Source: Cyanobacteria bacterium SBLK (GTDB taxonomy: Bacteria; Cyanobacteriota; Cyanobacteriia; Cyanobacteriales; Spirulinaceae). From it: a stretch of 64,000 nt of DNA. The stretch is taken from assembly GCA_017746715.1 (NCBI GenBank), contig JAGHZQ010000047.1, forward strand, positions 186,001-250,000. The letters run 5' to 3'. A program made the translations under genes and the position numbers. Below, in pieces: positions 27,901 through 36,947 of this stretch (the first letter of the stretch is position 1; every line of letters starts with the position of its first letter). A model generated the notes under the pieces. The model saw only the letters and a program-made list of their open reading frames with translations, was not told where the DNA came from and did not search any database.

Positions 27901-28000
27901 TTTTTTTGCCGATTTTTGGTAAAATGCAGCGCGATCGCTGTACGATTTCCGGCAAGATGGTTTACAGTAGAGGAAGCGCAGTTAAGCCTTAAGGATTCTG

Positions 28001-28336
28001 ATGGTATTCGATCCTAACCTTTTTTATTCTGACGTAGAAGAATCAGAGATTAGCAACATCCTCTTACAGTACCTCAAACGGCAAAAACCCGAGGTTCTCG
28101 AGCAAATCGCCCAATCTGCAACCCCCGAAATCAAACAGATTATTTCCCAAAACGTGCAGGGATTAGTGGGGATGTTACCCTCTGAAGATTTTAACGTTCA
28201 GATCGTGACCGATCGCGAGAATATGGCCAATATTTTGGCTTCTGCTATGATGACCGGGTATTTCCTGCGCCGCATGGAACAGCGAATGGAACTCGACGCC
28301 TCTTTGGATGAGGCTAATTCTCTCAATTTTGATTAA
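28001..28336 (+). CDS. DUF760 family protein
   Basis: A 111-residue soluble protein with sequence typical of the DUF760 family found in cyanobacteria and plastids: YLKRQKPEVLEQIAQSATPE, then IISQNVQGLVGMLPSEDFNV and the closing ASAMMTGYFLRRMEQR. AAGGA precedes the ATG. The biochemical function is not established to my knowledge. It stands alone, about 100 bases after scpB and on the same strand. Confidence 0.85.
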   Translation: MVFDPNLFYSDVEESEISNILLQYLKRQKPEVLEQIAQSATPEIKQIISQNVQGLVGMLPSEDFNVQIVTDRENMANILASAMMTGYFLRRMEQRMELDASLDEANSLNFD

Positions 28337-28449
28337 TTTTCTCAAGAAATTTCTCGATCCCGTTCACAATCTCTCTCCCTTCGAGCGAAACAAAAATGCA
28401 TTTCATTGCATAATAATGGTGAGAAAAGCATACTCAGGGAGGTCGGCAA

Positions 28450-28905
28450 ATGAAATTTAAAACTGTTGCGATCGTAGCGATCGCGATTTTATTTTGGCTT
28501 GCTAGCTTGGCAATCGCCCCAAGTACTCATGCCCTAACCCAAGTCAAACTGAAAAATCTCGGCTATCGAGATTGCCCCGCAGAGTTAGCGGAAGGGATGA
28601 TGACCAGTGGCAGTACTCAAAGAGCCAACTGTTTTTTAATTACTGGAACTGCAATTAACTCTTCTGGCAAATATGTAGTTGATGCAGACGTATTCGGGCG
28701 CATTTACGACGCTTACGGAAATACCGTCATGCAAAATCGCAGTCGTGTGGGAACGATTCCAGTCATTCCACCGGGGGAAAGCGAGTTTGAAATTAGAATT
28801 TCCGTTGCAGCCAATCAACCCACCCCTCTACAACTCGAAAAGTTTAAGGCATCGGGTTTTTCTTCCCGAGTTCGTCCTTACTATTACGACGATTTTGCAT
28901 TATAA
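28450..28905 (+). CDS. Secreted protein of unknown function
   Basis: The 151-residue product has a clear signal peptide (hydrophobic residues 5-25, likely cleavage after THA near residue 29) and a mature beta-rich domain of about 120 residues. C42 and C61 could form a disulfide. Phrases such as CFLITGTAINSSGKYVVDAD and GTIPVIPPGESEFEIRI resemble the FxLYD-like beta-sandwich folds that describe how a protein is modified or transported, but I do not assign it. GGGAGG lies 8 bases before the ATG, a strong ribosome site. Confidence 0.8.
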   Translation: MKFKTVAIVAIAILFWLASLAIAPSTHALTQVKLKNLGYRDCPAELAEGMMTSGSTQRANCFLITGTAINSSGKYVVDADVFGRIYDAYGNTVMQNRSRVGTIPVIPPGESEFEIRISVAANQPTPLQLEKFKASGFSSRVRPYYYDDFAL

Positions 28906-28949
28906 ATTGATTTGAGTCTAAATCGGGCAAAAATTTTCGCCCTGCAATC

Positions 28950-29399
28950 GTGCAAGCAATTATTTTTATTGGCCTGCAAGCCTCGGGAAAGTCAACATTT
29001 TACCGCGATTATTTCTTAAATACTCATATCCGCATTAATTTGGATATGCTCAAAACCCGCCATCGCGAGACAATTCTTCTAAATGCTTGTTTGGAAGCAA
29101 AGCAGTCCTTTGTTATCGATAATACCAATCCTCTACCGATAGATCGACAGCGCTATCTCGTATCCGCCCAAAAACATCGATTTCAAGCGATCGCTTATTA
29201 TTTTCAAAGCGATCTAGAGGCTTGCAAAGCACGCAATCAAAAGCGATCGAAGAGAGAAATCGTCCCTCTCGTAGGAATTTTAGCAACCTCTAAGAAACTA
29301 GTTATTCCCTCTCGCGAGGAAGGATTCGATCGCATTTATACCGTCAAGATTGGTGAAAGTAATACATTTACTATTGAGGAATGGAGCGATGAAGTTTGA
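28950..29399 (+). CDS. P-loop nucleotide/polynucleotide kinase-like protein
   Basis: A 149-residue protein beginning at GTG, with Walker A GLQASGKST (residues 8-16) right at the N-terminus. Next come LNLDML-like INLDMLKTRHRE, FVIDNTNP (a Walker B-like strand with the DNTN motif of polynucleotide kinases) and the lid R/K residues in KARNQKRSKRE. These match the small kinase domain of Pnkp-type RNA-repair enzymes, which phosphorylates 5'-OH ends. Its last 11 bases overlap the start of the Thg1-like gene, so the two are translated together. Other small-substrate kinases share this fold, so the polynucleotide role is inferred largely from the neighbour. Confidence 0.8.
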   Translation: MQAIIFIGLQASGKSTFYRDYFLNTHIRINLDMLKTRHRETILLNACLEAKQSFVIDNTNPLPIDRQRYLVSAQKHRFQAIAYYFQSDLEACKARNQKRSKREIVPLVGILATSKKLVIPSREEGFDRIYTVKIGESNTFTIEEWSDEV

Positions 29400-30162
29400 C
29401 GAACTCGATACTCGAATGCGAGTTTTTGAAACAGCTGCCGATTATTGTGTCCTGCCAGAAATTTTCATCGTGGCGCGTTTGGATGGGCGCACTTTTACCC
29501 GCTTGACTAAAGAAATTCATCAATTTGAAGCCCCCTACGATCTCCGTTTTCGCGACTATATGACGGCAACAGTAGAACATTTAATGACTTGCGGATTTAA
29601 AATAACTTACGGTTACACTCAAAGCGACGAAATTTCACTGTTATTTGACTTACAAACAACAACTTTCAATCGCAAACTGAGGAAATTAAATTCTGTTTTA
29701 GCTGGGGAGGCCAGTGCTAAATTTTCTCTGCTTTTGGGGGATTTGGCAAGTTTTGACTGTCGAATTTCTCAACTTCCCAATATTACCGAAGTTGTCAATT
29801 ATTTTCGCTGGCGTAATGAAGATGCCTCTCGCAATGCTTTAAATTCTCATTGTTATTGGAGCTTGCGGAAAGAAGGAAAAGACGTGAGGGAAGCAACCCA
29901 TTTTTTGGAAGGCTTATCCGTTGCCAATAAAAACGAACTTTTATTTCAACGAGGAGTTAATTTTCACGATCTTCCCCATTGGCAAAAACGAGGGGTGGGT
30001 CTTTATTGGGAAGATTACCAAAAACCCGGCCAAAATCCTGTGACGGGAATAAAAGTGATGACAACCCGCAAGCGAATTCGGAAAGATTTCGAACTTCCCA
30101 TGAAAGATGCTTACAGCCAGTTTATTCGGGATTTGATTATTCAGGATTTGATTTTATCCTAG
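29389..30162 (+). CDS. Thg1-like 3'-5' RNA polymerase (tRNA-His guanylyltransferase family)
   Basis: The 257-residue protein starts at ATG 29389, inside the end of the kinase gene. It carries the family core: IVARLDGRTFTRLTK with metal ligand D32, and YGYTQSDEISLLF with D80 and E81. ASAKFSLLLG, and ALNSHCYW in place of the eukaryotic HINNLYNT, fit the bacterial Thg1-like branch (TLPs), which adds templated nucleotides to the 5' end of truncated tRNAs instead of an untemplated G-1. The pairing with a polynucleotide kinase supports a repair role, since 5' phosphorylation would prepare broken ends. The exact substrate is not shown. Confidence 0.9.
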   Translation: MKFDELDTRMRVFETAADYCVLPEIFIVARLDGRTFTRLTKEIHQFEAPYDLRFRDYMTATVEHLMTCGFKITYGYTQSDEISLLFDLQTTTFNRKLRKLNSVLAGEASAKFSLLLGDLASFDCRISQLPNITEVVNYFRWRNEDASRNALNSHCYWSLRKEGKDVREATHFLEGLSVANKNELLFQRGVNFHDLPHWQKRGVGLYWEDYQKPGQNPVTGIKVMTTRKRIRKDFELPMKDAYSQFIRDLIIQDLILS

Positions 30163-30215
30163 ATCGATGTCCGATCGCATCACTGCCGCAAATCCTTTTT
30201 AATTCCAGAACTTTC

Positions 30216-30617
30216 CTAATCGCTTTCAACATTAAAAGCCCGGCAATCGAGGCGAGTCCGAACTGATTTTATTAATTCTTGTGAGGAAAAAGGTTTGGTA
30301 ATATAATCATCTGCTCCCAATAACATTCCCGTTCCCACATCTCTGCGTTCGGCTTTTGCAGTGAGGAAAATAAACGGAGTATCTTGAGTCTCGGGATGTA
30401 GCTGCAATTGGGATAACACGTCATAACCATCCATTTCTGGCATTGCAACGTCGCAAAGAATGAGATCGGGAAGATGTTCTAGGGCCAAGTCTAAACCGAT
30501 GCGTCCGTTTTCTGCAGTGAGAACTTGATATCCCGCAAGTTCTAAAATTTGCTGAGTGGTATGGCGAACCTCCGGACTATCTTCAATGACCAAAATCCTG
30601 CACTCTTTTCCCTTCAT
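30216..30617 (-). CDS. Single-domain response regulator
   Basis: The 133-residue protein is a lone receiver: acidic pair in LVIEDSPEVRH, phospho-acceptor Asp in DLILCDVAMPEMDGYDV, the Thr/Ser switch in FIFLTAKAE, and Lys in DYITKPFS. Without an output domain it should act by binding a partner. ATG at 30617 is preferred; a GTG at 30626 in the same frame would add three residues. No kinase gene adjoins it, and it converges on the Thg1-like gene. Confidence 0.92.
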   Translation of the reverse strand: MKGKECRILVIEDSPEVRHTTQQILELAGYQVLTAENGRIGLDLALEHLPDLILCDVAMPEMDGYDVLSQLQLHPETQDTPFIFLTAKAERRDVGTGMLLGADDYITKPFSSQELIKSVRTRLDCRAFNVESD

Positions 30618-30767
30618 TTTTATCACAAAAGTAATTGAGATTTTGAATGTTTATTTGCTAGTTTAACAGTTTTTACACAAAATAGAATTCGAGCAAAAAC
30701 TGACAAAAATAGGGATTTTCAGCAATCATTGAGATGAAGTTTGCCTTCTTATTTGAACGGGATCGAT

Positions 30768-32018
30768 CTAGAAAATCACTGATACAATTTTTCCTCGAAT
30801 TTCTTCACCCCACCAAGAAGTATTAGTACTCTGAGAAAATAAAGTTTCACTATTGACAATCCACGTTTTTTGTGGGTCGAATAATACTGATTCTACGGTT
30901 TCTCCTGCCACACAGGCTAAAGGTTTTTGACCCAAACACATTTGTGGAGAAACACTCAATGCCCGCCATAACTGCAACCCCGTCCAATCTCCCTTCACGA
31001 CTAAATTTTCCCATAATAAGGGTAATGCTAACTCAAAACCGATCGCCCCGGGGGGGGCTTCTGCGAAGGATACGGTTTTTTCTTCGTAAGTGTAAGGGGA
31101 ATGATCGATCGCGATCGCGTCAATAATGCCACTTTTAACTCCATCTGCCAAAGCAGCGCGATCGCTTGGGTTGCCCAAGGGCGGATCGAGATGCAAACTG
31201 GGATCGTAACTCCCCACTGCTTCTGTATCCAAGAGCAAATGCAGCCAAGTTACACTTGCCGTTACGGGCAATTCCCGTCGTTTTGCCTCAGCGATTAACT
31301 CGACTCCTCGCCCTGTAGAAACACGCATGACATGCACGGGAGTTTTCACAATGGCAACAATTTCCAAGAGTGCAGCCAGTGCGGCGGTTTCGGAAAAAGC
31401 GGGATCTCCTGGCAACCCCAAGGGAATCGAAAGCGTACCTTCTCGCATGACCCCATTATCGCGCAATTGCAGGTTGGTTGGCACGATCGCGATGGGTTTG
31501 CCTAAAGGTCTGGCGTACTCCAGCAAGCGGCGCAAAACTCCCCAATGGGCGATCGCTTTGCCATCGCTAAACCCTACGACTCCTGCATCTGCAAGCTCTG
31601 CTAATTCTACCATTTGTTCTCCTTCCAGATTTTGAGTGAGGGCTCCCCAAAACTGCAAGTGAGGAGCGCCTTTGGGGACTTTTCGCTGCAACAAAGTCAG
31701 TCCCGCCGGATTATCGAGAGGCGGGGCGATATGGGGGAGGAGGGTTAACCGCGTAAAGCCGCCGGCAAGGGCGGCTTTTGAGAGGGAAGCGACGGTTTCT
31801 CGCTCTTCACGTCCGGGATCGTTATTGGTACTGTAGAGATCCGTTAAACCGGGTGCAAGAATTAGATTTTCACTATTTTTTATTGTTGTTTCGGGGGCAA
31901 TATCGGCGATCTGTTTTTCTATTGCCTTAATTTTTCCGTCCTTCAACCAAACATCTGCAATGCGATCGCAATGGGAAAGCGGGTCTAGTACCCTGACCTG
32001 TCGCAGTAAAAGATTCAT
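30768..32018 (-). CDS. Dihydroorotase-family protein lacking the metal-binding histidines (PyrC'-like)
   Basis: The 416-residue protein is a full-length amidohydrolase of dihydroorotase type: LILAPGLTDLY at the barrel entry, HVMRVSTGRGVELI, and IDHSPYTYEEK with the conserved Asp. The metal-binding HxH after the first strand is replaced: the usual D-L-H-V-H reads D60-L-Y62-S-T64. Such inactive PyrC' homologues occur in bacteria, where they support aspartate transcarbamoylase structure. A catalytic dihydroorotase would then have to be encoded elsewhere. The start codon touches a heptamer array and has no Shine-Dalgarno. Confidence 0.88.
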   Translation of the reverse strand: MNLLLRQVRVLDPLSHCDRIADVWLKDGKIKAIEKQIADIAPETTIKNSENLILAPGLTDLYSTNNDPGREERETVASLSKAALAGGFTRLTLLPHIAPPLDNPAGLTLLQRKVPKGAPHLQFWGALTQNLEGEQMVELAELADAGVVGFSDGKAIAHWGVLRRLLEYARPLGKPIAIVPTNLQLRDNGVMREGTLSIPLGLPGDPAFSETAALAALLEIVAIVKTPVHVMRVSTGRGVELIAEAKRRELPVTASVTWLHLLLDTEAVGSYDPSLHLDPPLGNPSDRAALADGVKSGIIDAIAIDHSPYTYEEKTVSFAEAPPGAIGFELALPLLWENLVVKGDWTGLQLWRALSVSPQMCLGQKPLACVAGETVESVLFDPQKTWIVNSETLFSQSTNTSWWGEEIRGKIVSVIF

Positions 32019-32046
32019 TGTTGTTTGTTGTTCGTTGTTTATTGCT
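32019..32046. repeat. Heptamer array touching the dihydroorotase-like start codon
   Basis: Four 7-bp units in register: TGTTGTT, TGTTGTT, CGTTGTT, TATTGCT. In mRNA sense they form an AAC/CAA-rich leader ending directly at ATG (32018). Confidence 0.75.
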
Positions 32047-32087
32047 TAATATTCGAAACTCAATAACTCATAAGCAACAACTCATCA

Positions 32088-32783
32088 CTATAACAATGAA
32101 TTGGGGAAAATACTCTGGTTTTGTCCGAGAAATTTTTTATGGACGATTTCTTTAAACATTTCAAAATCCGTCGGCCAAGTTTCAATTCGCTTCTGTAAAT
32201 AACGGACTTTTTTATCTTGGTATTTGGGGGCGATCGCGTAGTTAAATCCTCCAGAAAACAAGAGAGCCGCGATCGCATTGCCTTCCGACTGCTGCAATTT
32301 GACTTCGGTAATGGCAATGGTCAGGGGGCAGCGTTTTAATTGATAGTTCAAACTTAACGAGGCTTTTAAAGACGCTTGTCCCATATTTTGCCATCCTCCG
32401 GGGGCAAGCAAGCACTCGACAATAAATTGCCTTGCCGCATCTTGCTCGTGCGCCTCGGGAAAACCAATCAGAATTTTCGGATTGATATTGACCCCTTGAT
32501 AATCAACATGGGGTAATTTTTCGATATAACGACAAGCTGCTAAAGGTGCTTGTAAATTTTTGATCTCACGATCGCTCGCGGCTTCTAAAAAAGTAATATT
32601 TCGGGGTTGTGCCAGCACGTTCACCCCATTGGCAAAGGAAAGTTGCGCGATTGACGAATTGAGAACGGGCGGTCTGGCCAGTTCCCAGTCCGTCGCAATA
32701 ATGCCGCTAAATTTGAGAAAATCCAGATTGAGTAATTGAGGGTTGAGATCCATCGCCGCGATCGCGATCCCAACCTCTTGCAT
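32088..32783 (-). CDS. Conserved hypothetical protein
   Basis: About 231 residues, soluble, with no signal peptide, membrane span or catalytic motif that I recognise. The best-ordered region begins MDLNPQLLNLDFLKFSGIIA and includes NGVNVLAQPRNITFLEA and LTIAITEVKLQ, suggesting an alpha/beta fold. Three starts are possible: GTG 32816, ATG 32783 and ATG 32753; none has a clear Shine-Dalgarno, and the last would begin right at the ordered region. It follows rnj on the same strand after an 86-base gap containing a heptamer array, so it may be co-transcribed. Confidence 0.7.
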   Translation of the reverse strand: MQEVGIAIAAMDLNPQLLNLDFLKFSGIIATDWELARPPVLNSSIAQLSFANGVNVLAQPRNITFLEAASDREIKNLQAPLAACRYIEKLPHVDYQGVNINPKILIGFPEAHEQDAARQFIVECLLAPGGWQNMGQASLKASLSLNYQLKRCPLTIAITEVKLQQSEGNAIAALLFSGGFNYAIAPKYQDKKVRYLQKRIETWPTDFEMFKEIVHKKFLGQNQSIFPNSLL

Positions 32784-32845
32784 TTCAATCGTTCGACCCA
32801 AAGAGTTTGTATTCACAAATTTGGTTATCCCCGATTCGTTCCTTG

Positions 32846-32866
32846 TTACTCTTTACTCGTTACTCC
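32846..32866. repeat. Three heptamers just beyond the rnj stop
   Basis: TTACTCT, TTACTCG and TTACTCC follow in perfect 7-bp register, three bases from the end of rnj. Confidence 0.65.
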
Positions 32867-32869
32867 GAA

Positions 32870-34735
32870 TTAGGAAGCAACGGAAGCCGCAGACCGCCGC
32901 CGCCGTCGAGAAATCGTCCGAGTGGGGGCTGTTTTGGTTTGTTCCTCGGGTTTTTCTTCTTTGGGAGCGGGTTTTTCGATGGTTTTTTTCAGGATGGGCG
33001 GTTTGGGAGCTGGAGTCTCTGGTATTTCGATGGGAACAATGGGTTCGGGAGTTTGCAACAAGAAGACGACGAGGGGACGGCAGCGCAGTTCTCGCCGTGC
33101 CAATCGTTCCAAATAGATTTCCATTTCGGTTTTCAAACCGATCCAGTCAATTTCTAAGCGTCCGTCATCGGATTTGCGGGCAAACTCTTGACCTCGTTCG
33201 TTGAGGGTGCGTTCGATATTGCGAAGGACGAGATTTTGTAGGAGCGATCGCTCGATGGTTCGCACGACTCCTCGCAGGTGAACTTCTGGCGGGGCAAGGA
33301 GTTTGAGATCGCGATCGAGGGCTGCCGCTACGGTGACAACGCCGTCTTCAGCCAGTTGTTGGCGTTCTTTCATGACTTCATCGTGGACGATTCCCGCACT
33401 ATCGACTAACTTAATCCCTGACGGAACTTGTCCGGCAATACCGATACTCTCCTGCGTCAGTTCCACGATATCGCCATTGTTGATAATAACGGTATTGTCC
33501 TCGGGCACGCCCATATTATGAGCGAGCTTGGCGTGTTGAACTAACATTCGATGCTGGCCGTGAACGGGAACGAAAAATTTGGGTTTGGTTAAGGCCAACA
33601 TCAGTTTTTGGTCTTCTTGAGACCCGTGACCGGAAACATGAATCCCGTGTTGGCGACCGTAAATTACTTTTGCTCCTCGTATCATCAAGCGATCGATCGT
33701 TCCTACGACAGCGAGGGTATTGCCCGGAATCGGATTGGCAGAGAAAACCACCGTATCGCCTTCTTTAATACGGATGTGAGGGTGAGAATCGTGGGAAATT
33801 CGCGTCAGGGCGGCAAGAGTTTCCCCTTGGGAGCCCGTGGTCAAAACGAGAATTCGTTCCTCGGGCAGGCTGTGCTGCGCTCTCAACGGAACGAAGAGGT
33901 CATCGGGACATTTAATATAGCCCAGTTCTCGGGCGTGGGCAATCACGTTCAGCATCGAGCGCCCGACGACGATGACTTTGCGATCGTGTTTTTGGGCCAA
34001 TTGCAGGATAATATTCACCCGATGCACCGAAGAGGCAAAAGTGGTTACGAATAAACGCGCTTTTGCTTGGGAAAATACCCGATCCAAGTTGGGATAAACT
34101 GCTTGTTCGGAAGGGGTATGACCGGGGGTTTCGGCATTAGTCGAGTCGCTGAGGAGGCAGAGTACGCCTTTTTCTCCGTGTTCTGCTAATTTTTGCAGGT
34201 CGAAATGCTCTCCATCTACGGGAGTAAAGTCAATTTTAAAATCTCCCGTATGGATAATGACCCCTAAAGGTGTATGAATGGCGACGGTAAAACTATCGGC
34301 CATGGAGTGGGTATTGCGGATGTATTCCACAAAAAAATGCTTGCCAATTCTGACTGTATCTCGCGGAAAAACTTTGTGTAAGGTGGTGCGATCGCTCACT
34401 CCCGCCTCGTTCAATTTATCCCGCAATAATGTCATGGCCAAGCGCGGTCCGTAAATATCGGGAATATCGAATTGCTTGAGGTGATAGGCAATACCGCCGA
34501 TGTGATCTTCGTGACCGTGGGTAACAATCATGCCTTTAATTTTTTGGCGATTTTCCTGCACGTAGGTCATATCTGGCAAAATAATATTAATGCCGTGCAT
34601 TCCATCTGTAGGAAATCCCAATCCTGCATCCAGCAGAACCATTTCATCCTCATATTCAAAAATGCAGGTATTTTTGCCAATTTCGTGCAATCCTCCAAGA
34701 GGAATAATTTTGAGTTTTGATTCGTGATTAGCCAT
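32870..34735 (-). CDS. rnj: Ribonuclease J
   Basis: RNase J is a metallo-beta-lactamase-fold endonuclease and 5'-3' exonuclease for mRNA turnover and RNA maturation. The 621-residue product has the zinc motif H73-x-H75-x-D77-H78 (VTHGHEDHIGG), then IIHTGDFKID and LLSDSTNAE, and the beta-CASP sequence ending near VSGHGSQED. A C-terminal tail of about 65 residues, rich in Pro, Lys and Glu and ending with a run of arginines (RRRRR) and SAASVAS, extends beyond the core; tails of this kind are common in cyanobacterial RNase J. It follows asd and dapA on the same strand, a frequent cyanobacterial order. Confidence 0.96.
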   Translation of the reverse strand: MANHESKLKIIPLGGLHEIGKNTCIFEYEDEMVLLDAGLGFPTDGMHGINIILPDMTYVQENRQKIKGMIVTHGHEDHIGGIAYHLKQFDIPDIYGPRLAMTLLRDKLNEAGVSDRTTLHKVFPRDTVRIGKHFFVEYIRNTHSMADSFTVAIHTPLGVIIHTGDFKIDFTPVDGEHFDLQKLAEHGEKGVLCLLSDSTNAETPGHTPSEQAVYPNLDRVFSQAKARLFVTTFASSVHRVNIILQLAQKHDRKVIVVGRSMLNVIAHARELGYIKCPDDLFVPLRAQHSLPEERILVLTTGSQGETLAALTRISHDSHPHIRIKEGDTVVFSANPIPGNTLAVVGTIDRLMIRGAKVIYGRQHGIHVSGHGSQEDQKLMLALTKPKFFVPVHGQHRMLVQHAKLAHNMGVPEDNTVIINNGDIVELTQESIGIAGQVPSGIKLVDSAGIVHDEVMKERQQLAEDGVVTVAAALDRDLKLLAPPEVHLRGVVRTIERSLLQNLVLRNIERTLNERGQEFARKSDDGRLEIDWIGLKTEMEIYLERLARRELRCRPLVVFLLQTPEPIVPIEIPETPAPKPPILKKTIEKPAPKEEKPEEQTKTAPTRTISRRRRRSAASVAS

Positions 34736-34738
34736 GTG

Positions 34739-34773
34739 TTATTTATTGTTAGTTATTTGTTGTTGGTTATTTG
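34739..34773. repeat. Heptamer array three bases upstream of rnj
   Basis: Five 7-bp units in register: TTATTTA, TTGTTAG, TTATTTG, TTGTTGG, TTATTTG. In mRNA sense it is a CAA/AAC-rich stretch where a Shine-Dalgarno would be expected. Confidence 0.78.
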
Positions 34774-34855
34774 CCGAGCGTATATTGAGTAAAACCTCTC
34801 GAGTAAAACCGCAGTATCGATCGTCTCGTTCCTCGTTTTCATCACTAATAAAGTT

Positions 34856-35746
34856 TTACAAAAGTTCTAATTCTTCTAAAACAACTTTCAATTTTGCTTC
34901 TAATTCAGCAGGCATTTTGCCCAGTGGCAGACGCACTCCACCGACATCCCAACCTTGTAAATTCAAGGCTGTTTTAATAGGAATGGGATTGGTTGTATAA
35001 AACAAGGCTTTAAAGAGGGGAAATAATTTCAGATGAATGGTTGTAGCGGTTTGCAGATCGCCCTTTTCGCAAGACGAGATTGCTTCTTGTAGGGTATTCC
35101 CTACTAAATGACTGGCAACGCTGACCACTCCATTTCCACCAACGGCCAACAAGGGTAAGGTTAAGGAATCGTCTCCGGAATAAATTGCAAAATCAGTGGG
35201 GGTTGAAGCACGGATTTGACTGACTGTATCGAGATTTCCACTGGCTTCTTTAATGCCAATAATATTATCAATTTTTGCCAGTTCGATGGTTGTTTCCGAC
35301 TCCAAATTCCGTCCGGTACGACTGGGAATATTATACAGGATAATCGGCAAATCGGGGCAGGCTTTGGCGATTGCTTTGAAATGTTCGTACAACCCTGCTT
35401 GGGGGGGTTTATTGTAATAGGGAACGACTTGCAATGTCCCATCAATACCTAATTTTGCAGCTTCTCGAGTTGCCGAGATCGCTTCTTTGGTCGAATTTGA
35501 ACCCGTCCCGGCTAATACTTTACCGCGAGGGGCAATTGCTGCCTTAACTTCTTGAAAAAGTTGGTATTCTTCTTCGCGAGTTAATGCCGGAGATTCTCCC
35601 GTCGTTCCGCATAATAAAATTGTATCGGAACCGCGATCGACTAAATGAGATGCGAGTTTTTTTGCGGTTTCGTAATTGACGCTGCCATCGGCTTTAAATG
35701 GCGTAATCATTGCCGTAATTACTCGACCAAAGCCTGTTTTCACCAC
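34856..35746 (-). CDS. dapA: 4-hydroxy-tetrahydrodipicolinate synthase
   Basis: The enzyme condenses pyruvate with aspartate semialdehyde, the committed step to lysine and diaminopimelate. The 296-residue protein has the Schiff-base lysine K166 (IGIKEASGN), Y138 in [10 protein letters not shown], and GTTGESPAL. Translation starts at a GTG followed by a second GTG; an ATG is absent nearby. It lies between asd, which supplies its substrate, and rnj. The 154-base gap to asd holds GTT-rich heptamers and a short GC hairpin near 35813-35830. Confidence 0.96.
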   Translation of the reverse strand: MVKTGFGRVITAMITPFKADGSVNYETAKKLASHLVDRGSDTILLCGTTGESPALTREEEYQLFQEVKAAIAPRGKVLAGTGSNSTKEAISATREAAKLGIDGTLQVVPYYNKPPQAGLYEHFKAIAKACPDLPIILYNIPSRTGRNLESETTIELAKIDNIIGIKEASGNLDTVSQIRASTPTDFAIYSGDDSLTLPLLAVGGNGVVSVASHLVGNTLQEAISSCEKGDLQTATTIHLKLFPLFKALFYTTNPIPIKTALNLQGWDVGGVRLPLGKMPAELEAKLKVVLEELELL

Positions 35747-35900
35747 ACTTTTTATCGCTCCAATTATGTTGTTTGTTATGGGTTGCTCCCCTCTGAGTTC
35801 CCTTTGCCGATCTCCCCTATCGGGAGGGGTTGGGAGTGGGTTAGGAGGAGGTTGAGGAGAAGTTTTTTGTTGGAACGCCAGTTATTGCGTTCTACCTAGT

Positions 35901-36947
35901 TCATACAGAAACAGCTATTTTTTGGGGTTTTAAACATTTTTTTTCGACCAACAATTCAGCAATTTGTATGGCGTTTAAAGCTGCACCTTTACGAATTTGA
36001 TCGCCACTCAGCCACAATTCTAAACAATTAGGATGAGAAATATCTTGGCGAATGCGTCCCACTAAAACATCATCTTGCCCCGATGCTTCGATCGGCATGG
36101 GAAAATAATTCCTTTGCCAATCTTCTACCAAACGGACTCCGGGGGCTGTCGATAAAATGTTTTGGGCTTTTTCTAGATCGAAAGGCGCATTAAATTCTAA
36201 ATTAATGGTTTCTGAATGAGCGCGAAGAACGGGGACGCGAACGCAAGTTGCGCTGATTCGTATTCGAGGTGCACTGAAAATCTTGCGAGTCTCATTCACC
36301 ATCTTCATTTCTTCTTGACAATATCCGCGATCGTTCAAAGGAGAATTGTGGGGGAAGAGATTGAAAGCAAGGGGGTAGGGTAAAATTTCTGCTTGCGGTT
36401 CTTTGCCCTCTAAAATGGCTCGGGATTGTACTTTAACTTCTTCCATTGCCCTTGCACCAGCACCGCTCGCCGATTGGTAAGTGGCGACAATAATGCGTTC
36501 TACGGGTTGAATTTGATGCAGGGGATAGACTGCGATTCCCATTAGAATCGTCGTGCAATTGGGATTGGCAATAATTCCTTGATGTTGAGTTATTGCTTCG
36601 GGATTGATTTCGGGAACGACGAGAGGAACGCTTAAATCCATGCGAAATGCGCTGGAATTATCAATCATTACCGCTCCTGCTTTAACAATCGCCGTCGCCC
36701 ATTTTTTTGAAGTCGAGCCGCCAGCAGAAGCCAATACCAAGTCGATATCTCGAAAGGAATTCTCTTCAACCGCTTCAACAATTAAACTTGCTCCGCGAAA
36801 GGGAATTTTTTGACCGGCAGAGCGTGGCGATGCTAATAATTTAAGAGAAGCCACGGGAAAATTTCGCTCTTCTAGCAGCGAGATTAACTCAGTTCCCACT
36901 GCTCCAGTTGCTCCTAAAATGGCAATGCGAATTTTTTGTTCGGACAA
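35901..36947 (-). CDS. asd: Aspartate-semialdehyde dehydrogenase
   Basis: Asd makes aspartate semialdehyde for lysine, threonine and methionine synthesis. The 348-residue protein begins with the NADP-binding ILGATGAVGTEL, has catalytic C131 in ANPNCTTILMG and the substrate-binding VRVPVLRAHSET segment. The start is TTG at 36947: no ATG is in frame nearby, and a good GGAGG (36958-36962) lies 10 bases upstream. It heads the asd-dapA-rnj group. Confidence 0.96.
   Translation of the reverse strand: MSEQKIRIAILGATGAVGTELISLLEERNFPVASLKLLASPRSAGQKIPFRGASLIVEAVEENSFRDIDLVLASAGGSTSKKWATAIVKAGAVMIDNSSAFRMDLSVPLVVPEINPEAITQHQGIIANPNCTTILMGIAVYPLHQIQPVERIIVATYQSASGAGARAMEEVKVQSRAILEGKEPQAEILPYPLAFNLFPHNSPLNDRGYCQEEMKMVNETRKIFSAPRIRISATCVRVPVLRAHSETINLEFNAPFDLEKAQNILSTAPGVRLVEDWQRNYFPMPIEASGQDDVLVGRIRQDISHPNCLELWLSGDQIRKGAALNAIQIAELLVEKKCLKPQKIAVSV

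Noticed and set aside
29350..29388. Upstream extension of the Thg1-like gene
   Set aside because: The added residues fall inside the kinase gene, and the conserved N-terminus starts at ATG 29389.
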